A DNA stretch of 15,326 bases from an uncultured Spartobacteria bacterium (lineage in GTDB: Bacteria > Verrucomicrobiota > Verrucomicrobiae > Chthoniobacterales > UBA6821), in assembly GCA_903919105.1 (NCBI GenBank), contig CAIXGT010000044.1, forward strand, positions 1 to 15,326, in the 5' to 3' direction. The notes below the pieces were generated by a model, which saw nothing but the letters and a program-made list of their open reading frames with translations, was not told where the DNA came from and did not search any database. Shown piece after piece: positions 7,394 to 13,864 of the stretch. Positions within the stretch are counted from its first letter, which is position 1; each line of letters opens with the position of its first letter. The translations under genes were made by a program, and so were the position numbers.

Positions 7394-7440
7394 CCTTCAT
7401 TACACATTACCTATCACCCAAACCCTATTACCTAATTCCC
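7394..7440 (+). other. G-free intergenic leader before the sulfur-carrier gene
   Basis: The 47 nt from the stop of the threonine-synthase-like gene to the next ATG contain no G at all and repeat ATTAC-type units. There is no Shine-Dalgarno and no possible GC hairpin. It is probably an unstructured translation-initiation leader, with the genes on one transcript. Confidence 0.6.
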
Positions 7441-7713
7441 ATGCCCATCGTCCGAATCCCCACCCCACTCCGCAAGCTGACCAATAATCTTGAGGAGGTC
7501 ACGGTCTCCGGTGCCACGCTCGCCGTCGTTCTGGACGAACTCAATGCCGCCTATCCCGGTCTGAGCGAGCGCATCGTTGATGAAAACGGCATTATCCGCC
7601 GTTTCGTTAATATCTTTGTGAACGACGAGGATGTCCGCTTCCTTCAGGAAAAAGAGACCCCGATCCAAGAAGCCGATGTCGTCTCTATTGTTCCAGCTAT
7701 CGCTGGAGGCTAG
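7441..7713 (+). CDS. CysO/MoaD-type sulfur-carrier protein (ubiquitin-like, C-terminal Gly-Gly)
   Basis: This 90-residue protein has the beta-grasp sulfur-carrier pattern and ends in PAIAGG, with the exposed Gly-Gly that an E1-like enzyme (MoeB/ThiF type) adenylates and converts to a thiocarboxylate. The segment RRFVNIFVNDEDVRF is, from memory, almost the same as in Mycobacterium tuberculosis CysO, which donates sulfur to O-phosphoserine on CysM. MoaD proper lacks that segment. No residue follows the Gly-Gly, so no proteolytic activation would be needed. It lies 47 nt after the threonine-synthase-like gene and 63 nt before the NIL gene, in the SAM-controlled unit. Its expected job is to deliver sulfide as a protein thiocarboxylate to that PLP enzyme. 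Neither an activating E1 nor a JAMM protease to release the product is in the window; both would have to be encoded elsewhere. Confidence 0.88.
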   Translation: MPIVRIPTPLRKLTNNLEEVTVSGATLAVVLDELNAAYPGLSERIVDENGIIRRFVNIFVNDEDVRFLQEKETPIQEADVVSIVPAIAGG

Positions 7714-7714
7714 T

Positions 7715-7738
7715 CCGATAGTCCCCTGCTGATAGTCC
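7715..7738. repeat. Short intergenic repeat CCGATAGTCC, first copy
   Basis: CCGATAGTCC at 7715-7724 is followed by a partial second unit GATAGTCC at 7731-7738. The same 10-mer occurs between thrC and lysC (15160-15169), and a one-base variant, CCGATAGCCC, at 11894-11903. All copies are intergenic. Confidence 0.4.
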
Positions 7739-7776
7739 TCTTGCCTTCGCGACTCTAACCTCCGATCTTTTCTATT

Positions 7777-8019
7777 ATGGAAACGACCCGCCTCTGGCTT
7801 ATGTATCCGGCGAAGCTCATCACACGCCCGCTTGTCTACGAACTGGGACACAAATTCTCCGTCACGACGAATGTCCGCCAGGCAAGCGTTACCAACGAGA
7901 TCGGCCTTGTCTGTCTCGAGCTCATCGGCGAGCGCGGCGAGATCAAGCGTTCTATCGCATGGCTCGAGGAGCTTGGAGTGAAGGTCGAACCGGTCGAGAT
8001 CAACACGATCGAGGGTTGA
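7777..8019 (+). CDS. NIL-domain protein (stand-alone)
   Basis: This 80-residue protein is a single NIL domain: LWLMYPAKLITRPLVYELG, then NVRQASVTNEIGLVCLEL, then IKRSIAWLEELGVKVEPV. NIL domains have a ferredoxin-like ACT-type fold. They occur at the C-terminus of the methionine ABC transporter ATPase MetN, where they sense methionine, and in NIL/ferredoxin proteins needed for homocysteine formation in some anaerobes and methanogens. Here it lacks the Fe-S ferredoxin cysteines (one Cys only) and any ATPase. Between a sulfur carrier and rpiB under an S-box, it most likely senses methionine or SAM, or assists the sulfur-transfer step; which of these is unknown. It has a pyrimidine-rich leader without Shine-Dalgarno. 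Confidence 0.85.
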   Translation: METTRLWLMYPAKLITRPLVYELGHKFSVTTNVRQASVTNEIGLVCLELIGERGEIKRSIAWLEELGVKVEPVEINTIEG

Positions 8020-8046
8020 TGAGTTCGCTCTTGATACCATCTGATC

Positions 8047-8499
8047 ATGAAAATTTCTCTCGGTAGCGATCACGCAGGATTTGAATACAAGCAGGCCTTG
8101 GCCGAGATGCTTCGTATGCAGGGGCATGATGTCATCGATTGCGGCACCCACTCCGCCGACTCCACCGACTACCCCCTCTGGTGCATTCCCGCAGCTGAGA
8201 AAGTGGCTAGCGGTGAAGCCGTAAAGGGCATCGTCGTCGGCGGCTCCGGCAACGGGGAGGCTATCGCCGCCAACAAGGTGAAGGGGATCCGTTGTGCCAT
8301 CGCCTGGAGCGATGAGACCGCCAAGCTGGCCAGCCAGCATAACAATGCGAATGTCCTCTCGATCGGTGAGCGCATGGTCTCGCTCGAGACCGCCAAGCGA
8401 CTGGTTGATCTCTGGCTCTCCACCCCGTTCGAGGGTGGGCGCCATCTCAAGCGTATTGAAGAACTCGATAAGTATGAGTTGGGACAGCCAATGCAGTGA
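8047..8499 (+). CDS. rpiB: Ribose-5-phosphate isomerase B, mycobacterial (Glu-base) type
   Basis: This 150-residue enzyme should interconvert ribose 5-phosphate and ribulose 5-phosphate in the pentose phosphate pathway. The N-terminus ISLGSDHAGFEYK is the RpiB signature. Instead of the Cys found in the E. coli enzyme, the active-site loop reads VVGGSGNGEAIAANKV. That is the form described for M. tuberculosis RpiB, where Ser replaces Cys and the nearby Glu is the catalytic base. It starts 27 nt after the NIL gene on the same strand and is probably the next gene of that transcript, with no metabolic link to sulfur that I can name. Related LacAB or allose-phosphate isomerases share the fold, but the GSGNGE loop favours RpiB. 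Confidence 0.9.
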   Translation: MKISLGSDHAGFEYKQALAEMLRMQGHDVIDCGTHSADSTDYPLWCIPAAEKVASGEAVKGIVVGGSGNGEAIAANKVKGIRCAIAWSDETAKLASQHNNANVLSIGERMVSLETAKRLVDLWLSTPFEGGRHLKRIEELDKYELGQPMQ

Positions 8500-8548
8500 T
8501 GCTGGCGCTTTTGGCACGGGATATTGTTGCCCTGCCCTTTTAAATTTC

Positions 8549-9040
8549 ATGAACAAACGATCCGCTTTGTTTGCGATCATTTTTGGGATGACTGCAGAGG
8601 GATGTTCCAGAGGCCCTCAGCCCACGCCGAAGAATGTCGAACTGGCAAGTGAACTCATCAAGGTTGCCAAGCTTGACCGAGGCATGGGGAATTTACTTGA
8701 GCGAGCACAAAAGGACACCAATCTTCACCTTCCTCCAGAGTTCTCTGTCTCGAATCTCGAAAAGATACAGAAGTCATACATCGATGCCTACGCATCAGTT
8801 TATAGCGCTAAGGAATTGAAGGCGGCCTTTGAGTTTTTTAAATCTCCCGAAGGCCAACGATGGGTCGAAAAACAAAAGCAGGTGAACGCCAAGGTTTACC
8901 TAACGGAGGAGGCTTTGATGCCCAAAGTTGTTGAATCCTGCAAAAAGTATTTCGAAGTACCGAGAACCTCCTTGATCTCCACAAATCCTGCTTCCTTAAG
9001 CAACTCATCGCCCAGTCCCGCACCAAGGATTGCCCCATAA
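8549..9040 (+). CDS. Small DUF2059-family lipoprotein, function unknown
   Basis: This 163-residue protein opens with a short basic, hydrophobic leader and MTAEGCSRG. The Cys at residue 19 could be lipidated, though the lipobox (AEGC) is weak because of the Glu at -2. The body contains YSAKELKAAFEFFKSPEGQR followed by a Lys/Gln-rich helix, the core of DUF2059. These proteins are exported and have no established biochemical role. The C-terminal 25 residues are Ser/Pro-rich and probably disordered. I start it at ATG 8549, because the frame is open upstream only in the shadow of rpiB and the signal peptide begins here. It lies 49 nt after rpiB and may be transcribed from it or alone; no terminator is seen after it. 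Confidence 0.65.
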   Translation: MNKRSALFAIIFGMTAEGCSRGPQPTPKNVELASELIKVAKLDRGMGNLLERAQKDTNLHLPPEFSVSNLEKIQKSYIDAYASVYSAKELKAAFEFFKSPEGQRWVEKQKQVNAKVYLTEEALMPKVVESCKKYFEVPRTSLISTNPASLSNSSPSPAPRIAP

Positions 9041-9059
9041 AGATATTTTTCTGAGCTGA

Positions 9060-9215
9060 CGGCACCAACTGCCCGGCAAGCGGTGCCGCCCTACTGGCTG
9101 AGATTTCGTCCCTGTCTTCCGCACGACTTCCCAGCCGCTTGGTTCCTGATTCAATAAATCTCCGCGTCTCTGCGTTTGCTTGCCCGGACGTTGCTACGCA
9201 TCCGTAACGGATGCG
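9060..9215. repeat. Intergenic stretch with two inverted repeats, no gene
   Basis: The 215 nt between the lipoprotein and the phosphatase gene hold no credible gene. CGGCACC (9060-9066) pairs with GGTGCCG (9082-9088) around a 15-nt loop. CGCATCCG (9197-9204) pairs with CGGATGCG (9208-9215) around TAA. A CTCCGCGTCTCTGCGTT stretch lies between them at about 9160-9176. Neither hairpin has a U-run. They look like decayed dispersed intergenic repeats or a weak bidirectional end-of-transcript structure. Confidence 0.4.
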
Positions 9216-9255
9216 CGAGAGTCGGGTCCTTGTTCTAAACTGCTTCGGCCTGTGG

Positions 9256-10479
9256 CTATGAAATAGAAACGATCAATGCAGTTGTATTGTCTTTTCCTGA
9301 GGACTTTATGGCTTCAGCCACGAGATGCTCTGCAGGAGTTCGGTTCTTTGGACATTCTTTCAAACCCTCGGCGATTCGTTGATCCGAGAGTCCGTCAGTC
9401 ACCCCGTCCGAGCAGATCAGAAAGCGGTCGCTCGGATGGCAGCCGACCTCGCCGACCTGCGGGTTCACGAATTGATTGCCAGCCCCAAGCGCCTTTTGCA
9501 GGCGGTTCTTTGCCGGGTGCATCCGCGCCTCCAGTTCACTGATCTGTCCGGTGCGCTTTAGCCATCCGACATGAGTGTCGTCGTTGGTAAGTTGGAGGAT
9601 TTCGCCATCCTTGGGCATGTAATAGATGCGGGTGTCACCGATATGGGCGAAGTGCATCGTGTCGCCGGAAAACCAGCAGAGGCTGAGGGTGGCTCCCATG
9701 CCCCGGCACTCCTCATAGCTGTCGCCCAGATATTGAAGGGCCTTGTTAATTTCCGAGAAAAGCGCTTTGAAAGCTCCTTCATAGCCGATCGGCTTGCCGC
9801 TAGCTCGTTGCCGGATCAGCGGGGGGAGCATCAGGGTGATTTTATCAACAACAATCCTGCTGGCAAATTCACCCGCATTCGCGCCACCCATTCCATCGCT
9901 GACGGCAAACAGCAGGTCGTCCTCTGCATGGGATGCAGCGCCGACCTTTCCCAGATGACGCACCTCCGCCGCATCGATCGCCAGTCCGAGAAAAGCATCC
10001 TCGTTATTGGACCTTATGCGTCCGCTGTGGGAGTACCCTGACCATGTGAGAGAAAGCTTTTGGGATGGTGGTACCTCCATGGGCGTCGAGATCGAAACGC
10101 CGTCCTTTTTCAGGATTGTCGCAAATTCAAAATCGATCAGGCAGAAGCGTCCGTCCTGCTGGCGATAGGTGACGTTGCGGAGGTCGGCATCGTCGTGTCG
10201 GACGCCGTAGCGTTCGAGTTCCGCGAAGAGTTCCTTGCAACGCTTCGGGTCAAGCTGGTCGACGCGTGAACCGCAGTTCGTCGTGACAAGAAGGAGTTTC
10301 TCCGGTTCCGCCGAGATCACCCGGGGGACAAAATCGCATCCGGCTTTCTCAAGATACCGCAGGACTCGGACTTCGTTGGTGAAGCGTTCCTTGGCCTTCG
10401 GTCCATGGAACGCCTTGCGCACGCTCCCATCGAAGCAGACCTGGACGGTGGCGCGCTGGGTGTCCTTGACTGTGAGCAT
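9256..10479 (-). CDS. Fusion of an atypical protein-kinase domain and a PP2C Ser/Thr phosphatase
   Basis: The protein has 407 residues. Residues 1 to about 125 look like a minimal kinase fold of the RIO/Bud32/aminoglycoside-kinase kind: K22 in VRKAF (ATP lysine), E36, catalytic loop HDDADLRN (95-102, matching HxDxxxxN) and metal site IDFE (115-118, in place of DFG). There is no recognisable C-terminal kinase lobe beyond it. Residues from about 146 to 407 form a complete PP2C/PPM phosphatase: RSNNED (156-161), SDGMGG (194-199), GMGATLS, HIGDTRIY, CSDGVTDG and DNTTALIV, including the metal-binding Asp residues. It is cytoplasmic, with no membrane segment. It should dephosphorylate Ser/Thr-phosphoproteins; whether the N-terminal part is an active kinase is unknown. 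It is divergent from the glutamine synthetase gene. A possible -10, TAGAAT, lies at 10539-10534 without a clear -35. Confidence 0.85.
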   Translation of the reverse strand: MLTVKDTQRATVQVCFDGSVRKAFHGPKAKERFTNEVRVLRYLEKAGCDFVPRVISAEPEKLLLVTTNCGSRVDQLDPKRCKELFAELERYGVRHDDADLRNVTYRQQDGRFCLIDFEFATILKKDGVSISTPMEVPPSQKLSLTWSGYSHSGRIRSNNEDAFLGLAIDAAEVRHLGKVGAASHAEDDLLFAVSDGMGGANAGEFASRIVVDKITLMLPPLIRQRASGKPIGYEGAFKALFSEINKALQYLGDSYEECRGMGATLSLCWFSGDTMHFAHIGDTRIYYMPKDGEILQLTNDDTHVGWLKRTGQISELEARMHPAKNRLQKALGAGNQFVNPQVGEVGCHPSDRFLICSDGVTDGLSDQRIAEGLKECPKNRTPAEHLVAEAIKSSGKDNTTALIVSIS

Positions 10480-10521
10480 GATGAGGGTGAGAAGGTAAAA
10501 GGTGGAAAAGTGATAGGTTGG
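10480..10521 (-). other. G-free leader before the kinase-PP2C gene
   Basis: Read on the minus strand, the 42 nt directly before the ATG contain no G and are built of CTTTTCC/ACC-type units. There is no Shine-Dalgarno. It resembles the G-free leader at 7394-7440. Confidence 0.5.
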
Positions 10522-10601
10522 CGGGCCCTCTTTATTCTACCTGCTGACTTTTTACTTTCCTACTTTTCACTCGAAATTCCTCGTTAGAAGATTTTCGCAT
10601 T

Positions 10602-10619
10602 TTGGCATTGAAGTTGCTT
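10602..10619 (+). promoter_or_regulatory. Sigma-54 (RpoN) promoter candidate for glutamine synthetase
   Basis: TTGGCATTGAAGTTGCTT has the invariant GG (10604-10605) and GC (10616-10617) with exactly 10 nt between, and matches the -24/-12 consensus at most other bases. Transcription would start near 10629, giving a leader of about 108 nt. Sigma-54 control of glutamine synthetase by nitrogen regulators is classical. I did not see a clear NtrC enhancer site upstream. An overlapping sigma-70-like pair (TTGATC at 10618, TAATGT at 10640) is weaker. Confidence 0.55.
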
Positions 10620-10736
10620 GATCCTATTGTGCTCGATCTTAATGTTGGGACATTACCTTTCGACGGTCGTCCGAAACGCGGAAGGTGATCAAAAAAAGAC
10701 ACAGGACACAGGACACACCACAACCACTCCAATCCC

Positions 10737-11759
<1,023 letters not shown>

Positions 11760-11782
11760 TCGCGACGTCCAGTAACATTCAG

Positions 11783-11815
11783 AAAACCGCCATTCCGAAA
11801 GGGGTGGCGGTTTTT
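11783..11815 (+). terminator. Intrinsic terminator of glnII
   Basis: A perfect-to-wobble 13-bp stem, AAACCGCCATTCC (11784-11796) with GGGGTGGCGGTTT (11801-11813), closes a GAAA tetraloop and runs into TTTTTCTTT. It lies 24 nt after the glnII stop. Confidence 0.92.
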
Positions 11816-12060
11816 CTTTGCCGTCGCGATGGGGGATCGGTAATCGGTGATGGGATCTGCGATTGCAAAAATCTGCATCTCTCTTCCCGAGCCCCGATAG
11901 CCCATGCCCGATTCCCCACTTTATCCCTTGCCTCTCGGGCAAGGCCGGTTAAAGTGATTGACCGCGCATCAAAAATTTGCCGTCGGTCCTTGGGTGATCA
12001 GCACTTGCTCGTCATCAACACGCGCCAAGGGAAACCCGGCAACGAGAACAACAAGACATT
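11816..12060. other. Intergenic region and leader upstream of rpoA
   Basis: These 245 nt hold no credible gene. A weak sigma-70 pair, TTGCCT (11928-11933) and TAAAGT (11950-11955) with 16-nt spacing, may serve rpoA-rplQ. The GATCGGTAATCGGTGATGGG stretch at 11836-11855 and CCGATAGCCCATGCCCGATT at 11894-11913 are degenerate repeats of each other in opposite orientation. No Shine-Dalgarno precedes rpoA. Confidence 0.4.
11894..11903. repeat. Short intergenic repeat, variant CCGATAGCCC
   Basis: It differs by one base from the CCGATAGTCC copies at 7715-7724 and 15160-15169 and is also intergenic, in the rpoA leader region. Confidence 0.3.
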
Positions 12061-13068
12061 ATGCCTATCCGCCTCGGTCGCTTCGAAATGCCGAAGACCC
12101 TCGTCAAGAACGAGAAAACCGCTACAGAAACCTACGCGCAGTTCGTTGCCGAGCCCTTTGAGGCCGGCTACGGCCACACGATCGGCAATTCGCTTCGCCG
12201 CACACTTCTCTCATCCCTTGAGGGAGCAGCCATCACCTCGGTCAAGATCGAGGGGGCTCCCCATGAATTCACCGCCATCCCCGGAGTCGTCGAGGATGTT
12301 GTCGAAATCATCCTCAACCTCAAGAAGGTCAAGTTCAAGGCCCACGACCACGAGGTCCGCAACCTGATCCTCTCGGTCAACAAGGCCGGTGTCGTCACCG
12401 CCGGCGACATCCAGTCAACAACTCAGTGCGAGGTTCTCAATCCTGATCAGCACATCTGCACCCTCGACAAGAAGATGAAGTTCGAGGCCGAGTTCGAGGT
12501 CAAGGTCGGCCGCGGATTCGCCACAGGTGATGAGAACAAGTCCCCGGACAAGCCGATCGGCGTCATCGCCATCGACTCCATCTTCTCGCCCGTCACCAAG
12601 GTCAAGTACGCCGTCGAGCAGACCCGTGTCGGTCAGCGCACCGATTACGACAAGCTCATCCTCGACATCTGGACCGATGGACGACTCACTCCGGACGAAG
12701 CCCTGCTTCAGTCTGCGGCGATCCTCCGTCATCACCTTGATGTTTTCGTCAACTTCGACGACGCGCAGGTCGAGTTCGACGAGACCCCGGTCGAGGTCAG
12801 TCAGGAGAACAACCGCCTCAAGAAACTGCTCGCCATGAGCGTGAACGAGATCGAACTCTCCGTCCGCGCCGCGAACTGCCTCAACAACGCGAACATCACT
12901 TCTGTCGGACAGCTCGCTCTCAAGAGCGAGGCCGAGATGCTCAAATACCGCAACTTCGGCAAGAAGTCGCTGAACGAGATCAAGGACAAGCTTGTCCAGC
13001 TCGGTCTGGGCCTTGGCATGAAGTTCGAGCCCGGCCTTGTCGACAATCTGGCACCCGTTGCCGAATAA
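12061..13068 (+). CDS. rpoA: RNA polymerase alpha subunit
   Basis: This 335-residue protein is the scaffold subunit of RNA polymerase, which nucleates assembly with beta and beta' and contacts UP elements and activators. The N-terminal domain (to about residue 235) has AEPFEAGYGHTIGNSLRRTL near residues 30-49 and PGVVEDVVEIILNLK. The C-terminal domain (from about residue 258) has ELSVRAANCLNNANITSVGQ and YRNFGKKSLNEIKDKL, including the Arg/Asn and Lys residues that bind DNA. Length and domains are ordinary. It is followed after 25 nt by rplQ, as in most bacteria, but the usual upstream rpsM-rpsK-rpsD genes are absent and glnII lies there instead. It must therefore be transcribed from its own promoter, perhaps the weak pair near 11928-11955. 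Confidence 0.97.
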   Translation: MPIRLGRFEMPKTLVKNEKTATETYAQFVAEPFEAGYGHTIGNSLRRTLLSSLEGAAITSVKIEGAPHEFTAIPGVVEDVVEIILNLKKVKFKAHDHEVRNLILSVNKAGVVTAGDIQSTTQCEVLNPDQHICTLDKKMKFEAEFEVKVGRGFATGDENKSPDKPIGVIAIDSIFSPVTKVKYAVEQTRVGQRTDYDKLILDIWTDGRLTPDEALLQSAAILRHHLDVFVNFDDAQVEFDETPVEVSQENNRLKKLLAMSVNEIELSVRAANCLNNANITSVGQLALKSEAEMLKYRNFGKKSLNEIKDKLVQLGLGLGMKFEPGLVDNLAPVAE

Positions 13069-13093
13069 AGAACCTTAGAAAGACTCTAACGCC

Positions 13094-13603
13094 ATGCGTC
13101 ACCGGAAAAAAACCGTCAAACTCGGCCGTAGCCAGGCACACCGTGATTCGCTTCTCGCGAACCAGGTCTGTAGCCTGATTGAGCACCGCCGCATCAAAAC
13201 TACCCTGGCCAAAGCCAAGGCCACCAAGCCTCTGGCCGAGCGTATGCTCACCTTGGGTAAGAAAGGGGATCTCCATGCCCGCCGCGTCGCGATCTCCTAC
13301 CTCAAGCACAAGGACATCGTGAAGAAGCTCTTCACCGAGATCGCTCCGGCAGCCGCCGACCGTAAGGGAGGCTATACCCGCATTGTGAAGCTCGGAGCGC
13401 GTCAGAGTGACAGCGCGCCGATGGCCTACCTTGAGTGGGTTGATTACGCAATCGAGATTAAGAAAGACGAGGTCGTTGCAGAAGCAGCTGAAAAGCCCGC
13501 CAAGAAGGCCAAGGCAGAGAAAGCCCCTAAGGCAGAGAAGACCGAAGGCGAAGCTCCTAAAAAGAAAGCCGCTCCCAAGAAAGAAAAGAAGAGCGAGGAA
13601 TAA
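13094..13603 (+). CDS. rplQ: Ribosomal protein bL17 with a lysine/alanine-rich C-terminal tail
   Basis: This is large-subunit ribosomal protein bL17. The conserved body spans residues 1 to about 122: MRHRKKTVKLGRSQAHRDSL, then RIKTTLAKAKATKPLAE, and a GGYTRIVKLGARQSDSAPMA block. The remaining 45 or so residues form a low-complexity tail of repeating Lys-Ala-Glu-Lys/Pro units, making the protein 169 residues where about 120-130 is common. Such tails are known in some phyla and are probably surface-exposed and disordered. It is co-transcribed with rpoA and ends 23 nt before a strong terminator. Confidence 0.96.
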   Translation: MRHRKKTVKLGRSQAHRDSLLANQVCSLIEHRRIKTTLAKAKATKPLAERMLTLGKKGDLHARRVAISYLKHKDIVKKLFTEIAPAAADRKGGYTRIVKLGARQSDSAPMAYLEWVDYAIEIKKDEVVAEAAEKPAKKAKAEKAPKAEKTEGEAPKKKAAPKKEKKSEE

Positions 13604-13626
13604 AAAACCGCTTCAATCAATCAACG

Positions 13627-13656
13627 AAAAGCCCCGGAGTAATCTCCGGGGCTTTT
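13627..13656 (+). terminator. Intrinsic terminator of rpoA-rplQ
   Basis: A 13-bp perfect stem, AAAAGCCCCGGAG (13627-13639) with CTCCGGGGCTTTT (13644-13656), closes a TAAT loop. T-run and A-run flank it on both sides, so it could also stop the convergent lysC transcript. Confidence 0.94.
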
Positions 13657-13710
13657 TCTTTTCTGGGGATCAAGCGCTGATCGGTTGGAGCGGTTTAAAC
13701 TGAGTCATTG

Positions 13711-13830
13711 CCACAAGATGCACAGAATGCACAGGGTTTGTAATTGCTCTTAAGCGGTTCACGTAAGACTTACAAGAGGGTCATCCGTACATTTCCCGTT
13801 TGTGTTTTTTTGTGCCAGTTGTGCCAACAT
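13711..13830. repeat. Low-complexity intergenic repeats between rplQ and lysC
   Basis: ATGCACAG occurs twice in direct repeat (13718-13725, 13727-13734) after GCCACAAG. The stretch at about 13801-13828, rich in TTGTG/GTGCC, is a degenerate copy in inverted orientation. No gene is seen here. Confidence 0.35.
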
Positions 13831-13864
13831 CTTTTCTTAAGACGCTTTAGCCCGTCACGCCTAC

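Noticed and set aside
7432..8580. Minus-strand open frame of 382 codons across the sulfur carrier, NIL and rpiB genes
   Set aside because: Three recognised plus-strand genes lie opposite, each with clear family motifs; the antisense peptide resembles nothing known.
9256..10479. Type VI secretion PppA/PpkA-type phosphatase-kinase module
   Set aside because: No T6SS gene is near, and the kinase part is a minimal RIO/Bud32-like fold rather than a Hanks kinase with membrane anchor.
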